Made by a program: the position numbers and the translations under genes. A stretch of 64,000 bases of DNA, from NCBI RefSeq assembly GCF_016595795.1, contig NZ_JAENHN010000028.1, positions 1 to 64,000 of the forward strand, read 5' to 3'. Below are positions 20,822 to 29,122 of this stretch, piece after piece. Every line of letters starts with the position of its first letter. Position 1 is the stretch's first letter. Source of the stretch: Clostridium yunnanense. Lineage in GTDB: Bacteria; Bacillota; Clostridia; Clostridiales; Clostridiaceae. Under the pieces are notes generated by a model that did no database searches, had not been told where the DNA came from, and worked only from the letters and a program-made list of their open reading frames with translations.

Positions 20822-20862
20822 AAAAGGTGGTACTAATTTTAGATTAGTACCACCTTTTATTA
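20822..20862 (+). terminator. Terminator after the DUF4446 gene
   Basis: Perfect 16-bp stem (20822-20837 with 20843-20858, core GGTGGTACTAAT), 5-nt loop and a T-rich tail. Confidence 0.9.
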
Positions 20863-20924
20863 TTTAAGTCATCAAGAATAAAAACAAGTTGTAATGGTAA
20901 ACTATTGTTTAAGGAGGGATAAAT

Positions 20925-21173
20925 ATGAACTTGTATGTATCGGATGAATTAAAAAATCTGAAATCGCAATTAGAAAAACGAGGATATAACATAGTAACAT
21001 GCAATGAACATTATGATGCTATAATTTGCAACTTAAAAGAAGTAGATCTTTCTCATTTGCCATCCTGTAAAAGTTATAAATCAGAAGGTATAGTTATAAT
21101 AGATAGTGGAAGTAAAAATGTTGATGATATTGAGAATATACTAATAAATAGAGTATATTCAGCTATTTTATAG
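20925..21173 (+). CDS. YkuS-family small protein (UPF0180)
   Basis: An 82-aa protein that fits the YkuS/UPF0180 pattern: N-terminal helix then KRGYNIVTCNEHYDAIICN, a middle variable part with SEGIVIIDSGSKNVDDIENILINRV at the end. Function unknown in the family. It has a good AAGGAGGGAT ribosome site and ends 3 nt from the convergent yyaC stop, with no terminator between them. Confidence 0.75.
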   Translation: MNLYVSDELKNLKSQLEKRGYNIVTCNEHYDAIICNLKEVDLSHLPSCKSYKSEGIVIIDSGSKNVDDIENILINRVYSAIL

Positions 21174-21176
21174 TAA

Positions 21177-21773
21177 TTATTTAGAAAGTATACTCTCAAT
21201 TTTAGCTTCAACAGGATTCTTTTTAAATCCAATAGATTTTAAGATACAATGATGTATACCACGAGATATAGCATCTGCAATGGTCATAACAGTATATAAT
21301 CTAGTATTTTGTAGTACCATGAATTCTAGGCTGCCTGAAATATTTACTACGCCTAGTATACTGATATCACCTACAGGAGGAAGATTTTTATTAACAGCAA
21401 TTCCAGGAAGCAAAGGTTTTTTATCAATATATATTTTACCTACATTATCTAAATCACCAAGACAAGCGTCTATAGCAATAATAAAAGGATTATTAAATTT
21501 ACAATTGATTTCATCTAAGGTTGAATTAAGATTTTTTGCATGAACAGGCTCTTTTAAGTTTCCATAGATGTACACTTCATTTTGAATCATATATTTTAGT
21601 TTTTCTCCAACAAGAGGTCCTAAAGAATCACCAGTGGACCTATCGGTACCTATACATATAAAAACAATAGGCCTTTTTTGCTTAAGAACTGGAGTGAGTT
21701 CATCATATAAATAATCTCTTATAAGAAATGGTGATCTAATATTTGTAGAATCTATTGTGAATTTATTTGACAT
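21177..21773 (-). CDS. yyaC: Spore protease YyaC-like protein (DUF1256)
   Basis: A 198-aa protein of the YyaC family, which has a phosphorylase/hydrolase-like fold related to the Gpr germination protease. Motifs: VFICIGTDRSTGDSLGPLVGEKL near the N terminus, IIAIDACLGDLDNVGKI, and a glycine-rich LPPVGDISILGVVNISG. It is a sporulation-associated gene often found beside soj/parB. The ATG at 21773 is 5 nt after GGAGGTG; an upstream in-frame ATG at 21788 abuts that ribosome site and is rejected. Confidence 0.88.
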   Translation of the reverse strand: MSNKFTIDSTNIRSPFLIRDYLYDELTPVLKQKRPIVFICIGTDRSTGDSLGPLVGEKLKYMIQNEVYIYGNLKEPVHAKNLNSTLDEINCKFNNPFIIAIDACLGDLDNVGKIYIDKKPLLPGIAVNKNLPPVGDISILGVVNISGSLEFMVLQNTRLYTVMTIADAISRGIHHCILKSIGFKKNPVEAKIESILSK

Positions 21774-21822
21774 TAAAACACCTCCCATATTGGAATTATT
21801 ACCAATAAGGAAGGTGCATATA

Positions 21823-22881
21823 CTATAGAACGTCTACTTTTTTTAAAATTTCATAAAATACAACTAAAAACATACAAAAAATTATGCCGCTGATCCCAGC
21901 TACTTGTATACCAATGAAGATGGAGGCTAAAACTGCTAGCGGATTAATGCCTAATGAGGAGGACATAATTTTGGGTTCTATTATTTGCCTAACAACAAAA
22001 ACTATTGCATAAAGTATAAGTATGCCTATTCCATTTATATAATTTTTAGATGCTATGTTCATTAAAGCAAGAGGAAAATAAATTATTGGCATACCAACTA
22101 CAGGAAGTAAGTCTAGAACGGCACAAAGAATACTAAGAACCAAACTGTATTGAACTTTAAATATAGTAAAACCGATAAAAGTAAAAATAAATGTAATAAA
22201 TATTATAAATAAATAAGATAGAAAGTAATTCTTAAGCATTTTCCTTACATGGTTGAATATAGTTATTAATTTATCACTATTATTAGGAATCACATTAGCT
22301 AAAGTTAAAGTATTAGATGTAGATACCTTTTTAGTAAAGAAGTATGTTGTAATAAGAGTGAAAATTACAACCATTCCAATGTAGGGAACATATCCTAAGA
22401 TTGTTAGAGTTTCTTGTACTATAGAAGATCCAGCACCAATTGTAAGATTAATTACTTTAGTAGCATAAGAAGAAAGGTTCCTTTGTATAGTATCTACAAT
22501 AGTAGGATCAATATTTAAGTTGTTTAGATAATTTTGTAATGACATAAAATAGTTATATATATCAGAAGAGTTATTTGTTATAAGTTTTTGAAGGTATTTT
22601 ATGAGTCCTATTAATTCGCTAACTAAAGATGTAAGTATTATTACATTTAATGATATTAAGGTTGAAAAAAATACTAAGGTGCTTAAAATAGATGCTATCC
22701 AAGATTTTAACTTAAGTTTTTCTATCATAAATTTAGTTGGTGACCTAAGTATTAGAGCAAATATTATTGCTAGTACAAATGGTAGTGTATATTTAAGTGT
22801 AGAAAAAAACAAGTAAAAGAATAGAGTATAAATCACGAAAAAAATTGCTAATCTTTCAAGGCGTTGCTGGATATTTTGCAT
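21823..22881 (-). CDS. AI-2E family (PerM-type) transporter
   Basis: A 352-aa polytopic membrane protein. Paired N-terminal helices, a long periplasmic-type loop (about 90-150) and a cluster of C-terminal helices ending with IIEPKIMSSSLGINPLAVLASIFIGIQVAGISGIIFCMF are the AI-2E/PerM/YtvI family signature. The substrate cannot be inferred; members include AI-2 exporters, sodium antiporters and sporulation protein YtvI. The start codon overlaps the stop of the upstream desulfurase gene (TAATG), so the two are coupled. Confidence 0.85.
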   Translation of the reverse strand: MQNIQQRLERLAIFFVIYTLFFYLFFSTLKYTLPFVLAIIFALILRSPTKFMIEKLKLKSWIASILSTLVFFSTLISLNVIILTSLVSELIGLIKYLQKLITNNSSDIYNYFMSLQNYLNNLNIDPTIVDTIQRNLSSYATKVINLTIGAGSSIVQETLTILGYVPYIGMVVIFTLITTYFFTKKVSTSNTLTLANVIPNNSDKLITIFNHVRKMLKNYFLSYLFIIFITFIFTFIGFTIFKVQYSLVLSILCAVLDLLPVVGMPIIYFPLALMNIASKNYINGIGILILYAIVFVVRQIIEPKIMSSSLGINPLAVLASIFIGIQVAGISGIIFCMFLVVFYEILKKVDVL

Positions 22882-24038
22882 TAATAACCTCCTAGAATAC
22901 TTTTTATAGATTTATAAAGAACTTCGGCGTCATCAAAGCTGTTGAAGTAACCAAGACTTAGCCTTACGGTTCCTGTTGGGTAAGTACCAATAGTTTTATG
23001 AGCTAGTGGAGCACAATGAAGTCCTGTTCTTGTTATTATTCCATATTGTTTGTCCAAGATGAATGATATCTCGGATGGATCTCTATTTAAGATATTGAAT
23101 GAAATAGTAGAAGTTCTTCTTTTTTCGATATCTTTGAGACCATATACATTAACTTCTTTAAAGTCATTTAATATTTCCAAAATTCGCCTAGTTAGAATTA
23201 ATTCTTTGTATTGAATTGTATCAAGGCCTACATCTTGTATAAATTCAATACCTGCCTTTAGTCCAGCAATTCCTGGCAAATTAAGTGTTCCACATTCAAA
23301 TTTATCAGGTAAATAATCTGGGGCAAGCAATGAACTAGACATACTACCAGTTCCACCTGTAAATATTGGTAGAGTAGTGTCGTTTAAATTATCACTAATT
23401 AAGAATCCACCAATTCCTTGTGGTCCTAATAAGCCCTTATGTCCGGTAAAGGCAAGCGCATCGCAGTTTAATGATTTAAAATCGACAGATGTACTTCCTG
23501 CAGATTGAGCACAATCTATAATAAAAATTATATCATTTTCTTTACATAATTTACCAATTAATTCTAAAGGTTGTATTGATCCTACTACATTTGATGCATG
23601 AGAAAGTACAATAAGTTTCGTATTTTCTTTTATTAGATTTTTAACATCAGTTGCATCAATAATTCCTTCAGCAGAACATTCTACTATATCCAACTGAATC
23701 TTACCTTGGTTTTTTAATATAGTAAGTGGCCTTAGAACAGAATTATGTTCCATTGATGAAGTTATAACATGCCAATCATCTTTTATAGCACCTAAAAGCA
23801 ATATATTTAAAGAGTAGGTTATATTTTGAGTGAATATAACATTCTCTGTTTTATCAAAATTAAAAAAATTGCATAAAGCTTCTCTACATTCATAAACTAA
23901 TTCACTGCTTTTTAAAGAAGAAGTTGATGCGCCTCTTCCGGCATTACCTCCGTTACATACTATAAAATCATAAATTGATTTGCTTACAATATCTGGTTTT
24001 GGAAAACTAGTTGAAGCATTATCAAAATAAATACCCAT
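22881..24038 (-). CDS. Cysteine desulfurase-like PLP enzyme (aminotransferase class V)
   Basis: A 385-aa member of the SufS/CsdB-type group. It opens with YFDNASTSFPKP. Further motifs are SMEHNSVLRPL, the FIIDCAQSAGS aspartate, the PLP lysine in FTGHKGLLGPQGIGG and the active cysteine in RTGLHCAPLAH. It probably takes sulfur (or selenium) from cysteine. It diverges from a DUF3343 gene encoding a putative S/Se carrier, a pairing that supports sulfur or selenium trafficking. The ATG at 24038 fits the AAAGGATGAT ribosome site better than ATG 24047. Confidence 0.88.
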   Translation of the reverse strand: MGIYFDNASTSFPKPDIVSKSIYDFIVCNGGNAGRGASTSSLKSSELVYECREALCNFFNFDKTENVIFTQNITYSLNILLLGAIKDDWHVITSSMEHNSVLRPLTILKNQGKIQLDIVECSAEGIIDATDVKNLIKENTKLIVLSHASNVVGSIQPLELIGKLCKENDIIFIIDCAQSAGSTSVDFKSLNCDALAFTGHKGLLGPQGIGGFLISDNLNDTTLPIFTGGTGSMSSSLLAPDYLPDKFECGTLNLPGIAGLKAGIEFIQDVGLDTIQYKELILTRRILEILNDFKEVNVYGLKDIEKRRTSTISFNILNRDPSEISFILDKQYGIITRTGLHCAPLAHKTIGTYPTGTVRLSLGYFNSFDDAEVLYKSIKSILGGY

Positions 24039-24545
24039 AATAATCATCCTTTGCTATAAATATATAAATTAAATTTTTACAATATAGTTAGGTAAATAAC
24101 TATACTAATTATAATAACTGTTATTAGATAATATTAATATAACTTTGAACCGGTTGTAATAATATATTATTGAATGAATAAAAAGCAACAATGTAATATA
24201 CATTAAATATATAAATGTTCTTACTATAGATACTACTTACAACTTGAATATTAATAAGATTATCTTAAATTATTCAATTCTAAAACACCTAAATAATATA
24301 CTAGTATAGACAATTATAAGATTAATTGTTTGAAACAATAAGCCTAATTATGATAATTTCCTAAAAATGAAGAAAAAAATAATTTAATTAGATATAATAA
24401 CTATTATAGTTGAACATAAGCACAAATTCACTATTATTTATATCTTTAACAGTAAAACAAGATTTAAACATATTGATTAAGTAATATTATTAGATTAATA
24501 TGTTTATATTCTATGCTTAGAAAATTATATAAATAGAGGAGGAGA
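24039..24545. other. AT-rich divergent intergenic region with operator-like repeat
   Basis: A 22-bp inverted repeat TATAGTTA-N6-TAACTATA (24083-24104) lies 45 nt upstream of the desulfurase start. On the minus strand it abuts a TTGTAA -35 candidate, so it looks like an operator. A short palindrome AACCGGTT lies near 24152. The remainder (about 24105-24530) is nearly pure A/T with no gene seen. Confidence 0.5.
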
Positions 24546-24579
24546 ATGCTTTATATTAATTAATAAAGCTAACAATTTT
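24536..24579 (+). promoter_or_regulatory. Unusual DUF3343 initiation region with hairpin between ribosome site and start
   Basis: GAGGAGGAG (24536-24544) is followed by a five-codon ORF, ATG at 24546 to TAA at 24563. A hairpin GCTTTAT-N8-ATAAAGC (24548-24569) follows, and the DUF3343 ATG is at 24580, 35 nt from the ribosome site. The layout parallels that of soj. Confidence 0.45.
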
Positions 24580-24822
24580 ATGAAAGAATACATAATGGTT
24601 TTTAAGAACACACATGATGCTATTGGTGCAGAAAAGTTTATTAAGAGTAATAAGTTAGAAGTAGTTGTAATGCCTACTCCAACATATATAACCCAAAGTT
24701 GCGGAATATGTATAAAGCTTAGTGATACAGTACTAAGTGAAATTGAGTGCGAATTAAATAATAAGATTAACTTTAAAAATATCTATTTAATAGGAAATGA
24801 AGGCTTGAAATTATATAAATAA
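24580..24822 (+). CDS. DUF3343 putative sulfur/selenium carrier protein
   Basis: An 80-aa protein of the DUF3343 family: EYIMVFKNTHDAIGAEKFIKSNKLEVVVMPTPTYITQSCGICIKL. The SCGIC segment carries the conserved cysteine expected to hold sulfur or selenium. Divergent from the cysteine desulfurase and followed 15 nt later by an mscS gene. The start at ATG 24580 matches the family N terminus, though the only strong ribosome site is 35 nt away across a hairpin. Confidence 0.8.
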   Translation: MKEYIMVFKNTHDAIGAEKFIKSNKLEVVVMPTPTYITQSCGICIKLSDTVLSEIECELNNKINFKNIYLIGNEGLKLYK

Positions 24823-24836
24823 TGAGGTGATTATAT

Positions 24837-25736
24837 ATGGCAGCTATGGATACACTTTTTTCTATAGACTACGATAATAAAACTTTAAATTTAGCTAATA
24901 TGGCAATAAAGTTTGAAGTGATAAATAATATATTATGGAAAACATTTACTATAGTAGTTATAATGTTTATCATGTACATATCCATAAGAATAGGAAATTC
25001 AATAATTGATAAGTTCGTAAAAAAGCAGATCGAAAGTGAACATAGATTCACGATGGATGAAAAAAAAGCTAGCACTATCGGCGAGTTATTAAAGAGTATA
25101 CTAAAATACACAGTATATTTCTTTGGAATAGTAGGTATTTTATCAGGTTTATTTAATGGAATATCCCTTACCTTTGCAAGCATAGGTGGAGTTGCAGTTG
25201 GTTTTGGTGCTCAGAGCATCGTTAAAGACCTAATAAACGGTGTATTTATATTATTTGAAGATCAGTATGCTGTAAGTGAATATGTCACTATAGGGTCTTT
25301 TAGTGGCATTGTAGAGAGTATAGGGATAAGGACAACTAAGCTTAGGGATTTTTCAGGGGATATACATCTTATACCTAATGGTACGGTAAGTACTGTTACT
25401 AATCATTCCAGAGGGAATATGAGAGTTATGATTGAAATAGAGGTTGGGTATGAAGAAAATGTAGATAGAGCAATCGACACAATTAATCAAGTTTGTGATA
25501 CGTACTCAAGAGAGAATGATAATATAATTGATAAACCACAAGTAGTTGGAGTAACATCACTTAGTCAAACTGGGATAGCTATAAGGGTATTAGGATCAGC
25601 AAAATCAATGATGCAATGGGCTGTTGAGAGAGACCTAAGAAAAGCAATAAAATTAGAGTTTGATAGACGTGGGATAAAGATACCACATCTTGGTGTTCAA
25701 AATGTGGCGAATAATAAAGCAAGAGAACAACAATAA
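24837..25736 (+). CDS. mscS: Small-conductance mechanosensitive channel (MscS family)
   Basis: A 299-aa channel protein. TM1 is about residues 34-50 and TM2 about 85-105. The pore helix TM3 reads SLTFASIGGVAVGFGAQSIVKDLINGVFILFEDQ, with the Gly/Ala packing and the QSIVKDLINGV kink typical of MscS. A beta domain (VTIGSFSGIVESIGIRTTKLRDFSG) and an alpha/beta vestibule domain follow. It acts as an osmotic safety valve. It follows the DUF3343 gene by 14 nt, with GAGGTG before the start. Confidence 0.92.
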   Translation: MAAMDTLFSIDYDNKTLNLANMAIKFEVINNILWKTFTIVVIMFIMYISIRIGNSIIDKFVKKQIESEHRFTMDEKKASTIGELLKSILKYTVYFFGIVGILSGLFNGISLTFASIGGVAVGFGAQSIVKDLINGVFILFEDQYAVSEYVTIGSFSGIVESIGIRTTKLRDFSGDIHLIPNGTVSTVTNHSRGNMRVMIEIEVGYEENVDRAIDTINQVCDTYSRENDNIIDKPQVVGVTSLSQTGIAIRVLGSAKSMMQWAVERDLRKAIKLEFDRRGIKIPHLGVQNVANNKAREQQ

Positions 25737-25773
25737 TGAACATTAACAATATATAATCGGAGGAAATAATTAG

Positions 25774-25968
25774 ATGCAAGTATTCAATTTAGGTGATGTA
25801 GTTGAGATGAGAAAACAGCACCCTTGTGGTAGCTATGAATGGGAAATTATTAGACTAGGTGCAGATATAAAAATAAAATGTTTAGGTTGTGAAAGAATAG
25901 TTATGCTTTCTAGACAAAAGTTTCAAAAGGGAATAAAGAAGGTAGTCAAATCTAATGAGATATCTTAG
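25774..25968 (+). CDS. DUF951 family protein
   Basis: A 64-aa protein: FNLGDVVEMRKQHPCGSYEWEIIRLGADIKIKCLGCERIVMLSRQKFQK. The HPCG...KCLGCE cysteines are the DUF951 signature and suggest a small beta-barrel, possibly metal-binding. These genes commonly lie just before rpsF. Function unknown. Ribosome site GGAGG. Confidence 0.85.
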   Translation: MQVFNLGDVVEMRKQHPCGSYEWEIIRLGADIKIKCLGCERIVMLSRQKFQKGIKKVVKSNEIS

Positions 25969-25983
25969 TTAGTATAAAAAGAC

Positions 25984-26012
25984 TTGCAAACATCGACAGC
26001 TAATGATATAAT
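25984..26012 (+). promoter_or_regulatory. rpsF operon promoter
   Basis: TTGCAA (25984-25989), 17-nt spacer, TATAAT (26007-26012), about 10 nt before the S6:S18 leader structure. Confidence 0.8.
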
Positions 26013-26022
26013 ATTTCATTGT

Positions 26023-26056
26023 GGATCCCTGCAATGCTAAGCATTGCCGTTAGTCC
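26023..26056 (+). promoter_or_regulatory. rpsF leader motif (S6:S18 autoregulatory site)
   Basis: An outer stem GGAT/GTCC encloses a perfect inner hairpin GCAATGC-TAA-GCATTGC (26031-26047), with an asymmetric internal loop whose 3' side reads CCGTTA. A CCG in the loop beside such a hairpin is the hallmark of the S6:S18-binding rpsF RNA motif. The ribosome site GGAGGAGGTG follows 5 nt later, so protein binding could block translation. Confidence 0.75.
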
Positions 26057-26076
26057 AAAGGGAGGAGGTGAATGTG

Positions 26077-26364
26077 ATGAGAAAGTACGAAACTATATTT
26101 ATATTACATCCAACATTTGAAGAAGAGGCTGTTAAAGCTACAATCGAAAAGTTCAAAGGTGTAATAGAAAATGGTGGTGGTACTATCGATAACGTTGATT
26201 TTTGGGGTAAGAGAAAGCTTGCTTACGAAATATCAAAGGTTAATGATGGTTACTACACTCTAGTAAACTTTACTGCTGGTCCAGAATTACCAAGAGAGTT
26301 AGACAGAATATTCAGAATCACTGATGGCGTATTAAGACACATAATAGTAAAGGAAGAAAAGTAA
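26077..26364 (+). CDS. rpsF: Ribosomal protein bS6
   Basis: A 95-aa protein beginning MRKYETIFILHPTFEEEAV, the S6 start, with GGTIDNVDFWGKRKLAYEISKVNDGYYTLVNF in the core. The ATG at 26077 is 6 nt from GGAGGAGGTG; longer in-frame forms would run through the leader structure and are rejected. It forms the S6:S18 complex with the product of rpsR, 500 bp downstream. Confidence 0.97.
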   Translation: MRKYETIFILHPTFEEEAVKATIEKFKGVIENGGGTIDNVDFWGKRKLAYEISKVNDGYYTLVNFTAGPELPRELDRIFRITDGVLRHIIVKEEK

Positions 26365-26379
26365 GAGGTGGTATAAGAA

Positions 26380-26829
26380 ATGAATAGAGTTATTCTTATA
26401 GGTAGACTTACAAAAGATCCTGAGCTTAGATTTACACCTGGAGCAGGAACTGCGGTTACTACTCTAACTCTTGCCGTTGACAAGTTTAATCGTCAATCAG
26501 GGCAAAAGGAAGCAGACTTCATATCAGTAGTGGTATGGGGAAAGCAAGCTGAATCTACTGCCAATTACATGAGTAAAGGTAGCCAAATGGCTATAAGTGG
26601 TAGAATTCAAACTAGAAGTTATGACGCCAAAGATGGTTCAAAAAGATATGTCACTGAAGTAGTTGCTGATGAGGTTCAATTCCTTGGAAAAGGAGCTGGA
26701 AACTCACAATCAGGAAACAATAATTTTGGTGGCGGTTCTGAATATGGAGCTCCGTCAAATGATCCATTTGGTGGTATGAGCTTTGATGAGGATATGACTC
26801 CTGTAGATGATGGAGATATCCCATTCTAA
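26380..26829 (+). CDS. ssb: Single-stranded DNA-binding protein
   Basis: A 149-aa OB-fold protein: [21 protein letters not shown] start, [13 protein letters not shown], and a Gly/Asn-rich linker. The acidic tip ends DDGDIPF, which docks partner proteins. Between rpsF and rpsR, its normal place. Confidence 0.97.
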   Translation: MNRVILIGRLTKDPELRFTPGAGTAVTTLTLAVDKFNRQSGQKEADFISVVVWGKQAESTANYMSKGSQMAISGRIQTRSYDAKDGSKRYVTEVVADEVQFLGKGAGNSQSGNNNFGGGSEYGAPSNDPFGGMSFDEDMTPVDDGDIPF

Positions 26830-26854
26830 TTCTAAAAGGTAAGGAGGGAAAGTC

Positions 26855-27115
26855 GTGAGAGATAATAATAACGGTGGAATGAAGAGAAATGGCGGAAAGA
26901 TGAGAAGATCCAAGAGAAAAGTTTGTGGATTTTGCGTTGAAAAAGCTACTTCTATAGATTATAAAGACATCAATAAGTTAAGAAAGTATGTAACTGAAAG
27001 AGGAAAGATACTTCCAAGAAGAATTTCAGGAACATGTGCTAAGCACCAAAGACAATTAACTGATGCTATAAAGAGATCAAGAAACATAGCGTTATTACCA
27101 TTTACTACTGAATAA
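26855..27115 (+). CDS. rpsR: Ribosomal protein bS18 (zinc-binding form)
   Basis: An 86-aa S18 with a basic, Gly/Asn-rich N-terminal extension. It has CGFC at residues 24-27 and CAKH near residue 61, the Cys/His set of zinc-binding (C+) S18, and the signature [21 protein letters not shown]. Start is GTG (26855) behind AAGGAGGG. Ends the rpsF-ssb-rpsR operon. Confidence 0.96.
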   Translation: MRDNNNGGMKRNGGKMRRSKRKVCGFCVEKATSIDYKDINKLRKYVTERGKILPRRISGTCAKHQRQLTDAIKRSRNIALLPFTTE

Positions 27116-27121
27116 GTAGTT

Positions 27122-27153
27122 AAATCCCACAATGAGAATTGTGGGATTTTATT
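27122..27153 (+). terminator. rpsR terminator
   Basis: Perfect 12-bp stem AAATCCCACAAT (27122-27133) with 27138-27149, GAGA loop, then a T-rich tail. Confidence 0.92.
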
Positions 27154-27307
27154 TTTTATAAGCAGTGAAGTTATAACATTATTATGTAATTGTTAAAAAA
27201 TAATTACAAAAAAGTTAAAAAAACTTAAAATATAGATATATATGAAAAAAATGTAGAAAATTGTGTTAAAATTATATACATCTTAAATAAAAAGGAGTAT
27301 ATAATTA

Positions 27308-29122
27308 ATGGTTGGTTTCAGTAAGTTTGTATTGGTTTCGCTTAGAATAATATTTTTCCCTATAATAATTGTAGCAACCATACTTCTAGCAATGTATATA
27401 AAGAAAGATATGTATCTATTTGCTATAGTGGTTATGGGATTAATGATATTGCTAGGATTTGTTTTATATCAAATGATTAAAAAAGGATGTAGCAAAAAAA
27501 CTATTCTCATATTTATATTCTTAGTTGGGTTTGTTCTTAGATTATCATGGGCATTGTCAATAGATAACAAACCTATATCTGATTTTAATAGAGCTTATAT
27601 AGTTGCAGGAGATTTTTTAGATGGAAACCTTTCTGGTTTTCAAGGAACTCATTACATAGCTAGATTTCCTCATTTAACTGGTTTAGTATTATATTTTGCT
27701 TTATTTAGATCTATCTTTACTTATCCACTAGTAGCATTGAAAGTGGTAAATGTAATTCTTTCTTCTATAAATATAATTATTACATATGGCATATGCAGAG
27801 TTATTTTTAAAAATGATGTAAAAAAAGCATACTATGGAGCTTTTTTAACAGCATTATATCCACCTCTAGTTATATATACTGGAGTATTTTGTACTGAGAA
27901 TATGGCTATCCCTTTCTATCTTCTAAGTCTATATACTTTTATATTGGGACTAGATAGAGATAAAAAGTATATAGTAGCATCGGGTTTTCTTCTTATGATA
28001 GGGCACTTTTTCAGAGCTGTTGGTCAGGTTATGATTGTAGCTTATTTTATGATGATTTTTATTTATACCAAGGAAATCTGGTTAGTTAAAATAAAGAAGA
28101 GCTTGCTTCTTGTACTAGCCTTCATCATACCATTTTTATCTATAAATAGTATATTGAGATATGAAGGTATAACACAGTATGATTTATGGAAAGGGAGCGA
28201 GACTGCTTGGACTTCTGTTCTTAAGGGTACAAACCAAGATAGTTGGGGACGTTGGAACCATGAAGATGCAATTATGTTTGATAAATATGAAGATGATAAT
28301 GAGGCTTTAGCAAAAGCTTGTAAAGAAGAAATAAAAAGAAGAATTACAACCACGCCAGTAGGAAAGTTAGCTATTTTCTATCTAAGAAAGTTTTCCTTCC
28401 AATGGAGAGAGGGAGATTTTAGCGCATCATACTGGGCTGTACTAGGGGTTGATGGTGGTAGGATTACTATAAATACTGAGGAGAGAGGGGCGTTATTATT
28501 TCAAGTTTTTTATCTAGTTCTCTTGATATTGAGTTATTTAAGTTTATATAACAAGAGGTCGCATAATGAAAATCCTCTAGTAATCATATTTTATGTGATT
28601 TTTTGTGGATACTCCTTACTGTACCTTATAACTGAGTCTCAAGATAGATATTCATTTATAGCTTGTTGGCTCATGATATTTATGACCTTAAATAATTCAG
28701 AAGAAACTATTGTGATTGGACAAAGAAATGATATCGTAAGTGGAGTTTTCAACGGCATAATAATTCCTATGGCAAGCTTCTACATACTTGCTAGCTTAAA
28801 AGTAAACAATGTTTTAAGTATTTCGTTAGGATACTTAATAGGTGGAATTGTACAGTTTGTATTAAGTAAAAAGAATTTTAAAAGTATAAAACTTGATATA
28901 AATACATCCTTAATACCTCTTATAAGTGTAGTTATATCTATGATAGTAGGTTCTGTAATGATCAGTATAAATAATACTTATAGTTTTGTAAGGGATGGTA
29001 TAGTTCCTATACCTATTGCTATCATAGTTACTTTAATTAACTATTTATTGCGAGTATTTTTAATAAAAGAAAGAGGTATCGATTATGATCAAAAGGTTAG
29101 TAAGCATCAAGAACAGCTTTAG
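27308..29122 (+). CDS. GT-C type membrane glycosyltransferase (ArnT/PMT-like, family 39-like)
   Basis: A 604-aa polytopic protein with about 13-15 membrane segments. The first long external loop carries PISDFNRAYIVAGDFLDGN, whose Asp fits the catalytic acid of GT-C enzymes that use polyprenyl-phosphate sugars. Next come ARFPHLTGLVLYFALF and ALYPPLVIYTGVFCTENMAIPFYLL, as in dolichyl-mannosyltransferase relatives. The last roughly 120 residues form an extra block of four hydrophobic segments. Its 3' end overlaps the LtaS-like gene by 38 nt, so both probably act on the same envelope polymer, which is inference. Confidence 0.75.
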   Translation: MVGFSKFVLVSLRIIFFPIIIVATILLAMYIKKDMYLFAIVVMGLMILLGFVLYQMIKKGCSKKTILIFIFLVGFVLRLSWALSIDNKPISDFNRAYIVAGDFLDGNLSGFQGTHYIARFPHLTGLVLYFALFRSIFTYPLVALKVVNVILSSINIIITYGICRVIFKNDVKKAYYGAFLTALYPPLVIYTGVFCTENMAIPFYLLSLYTFILGLDRDKKYIVASGFLLMIGHFFRAVGQVMIVAYFMMIFIYTKEIWLVKIKKSLLLVLAFIIPFLSINSILRYEGITQYDLWKGSETAWTSVLKGTNQDSWGRWNHEDAIMFDKYEDDNEALAKACKEEIKRRITTTPVGKLAIFYLRKFSFQWREGDFSASYWAVLGVDGGRITINTEERGALLFQVFYLVLLILSYLSLYNKRSHNENPLVIIFYVIFCGYSLLYLITESQDRYSFIACWLMIFMTLNNSEETIVIGQRNDIVSGVFNGIIIPMASFYILASLKVNNVLSISLGYLIGGIVQFVLSKKNFKSIKLDINTSLIPLISVVISMIVGSVMISINNTYSFVRDGIVPIPIAIIVTLINYLLRVFLIKERGIDYDQKVSKHQEQL

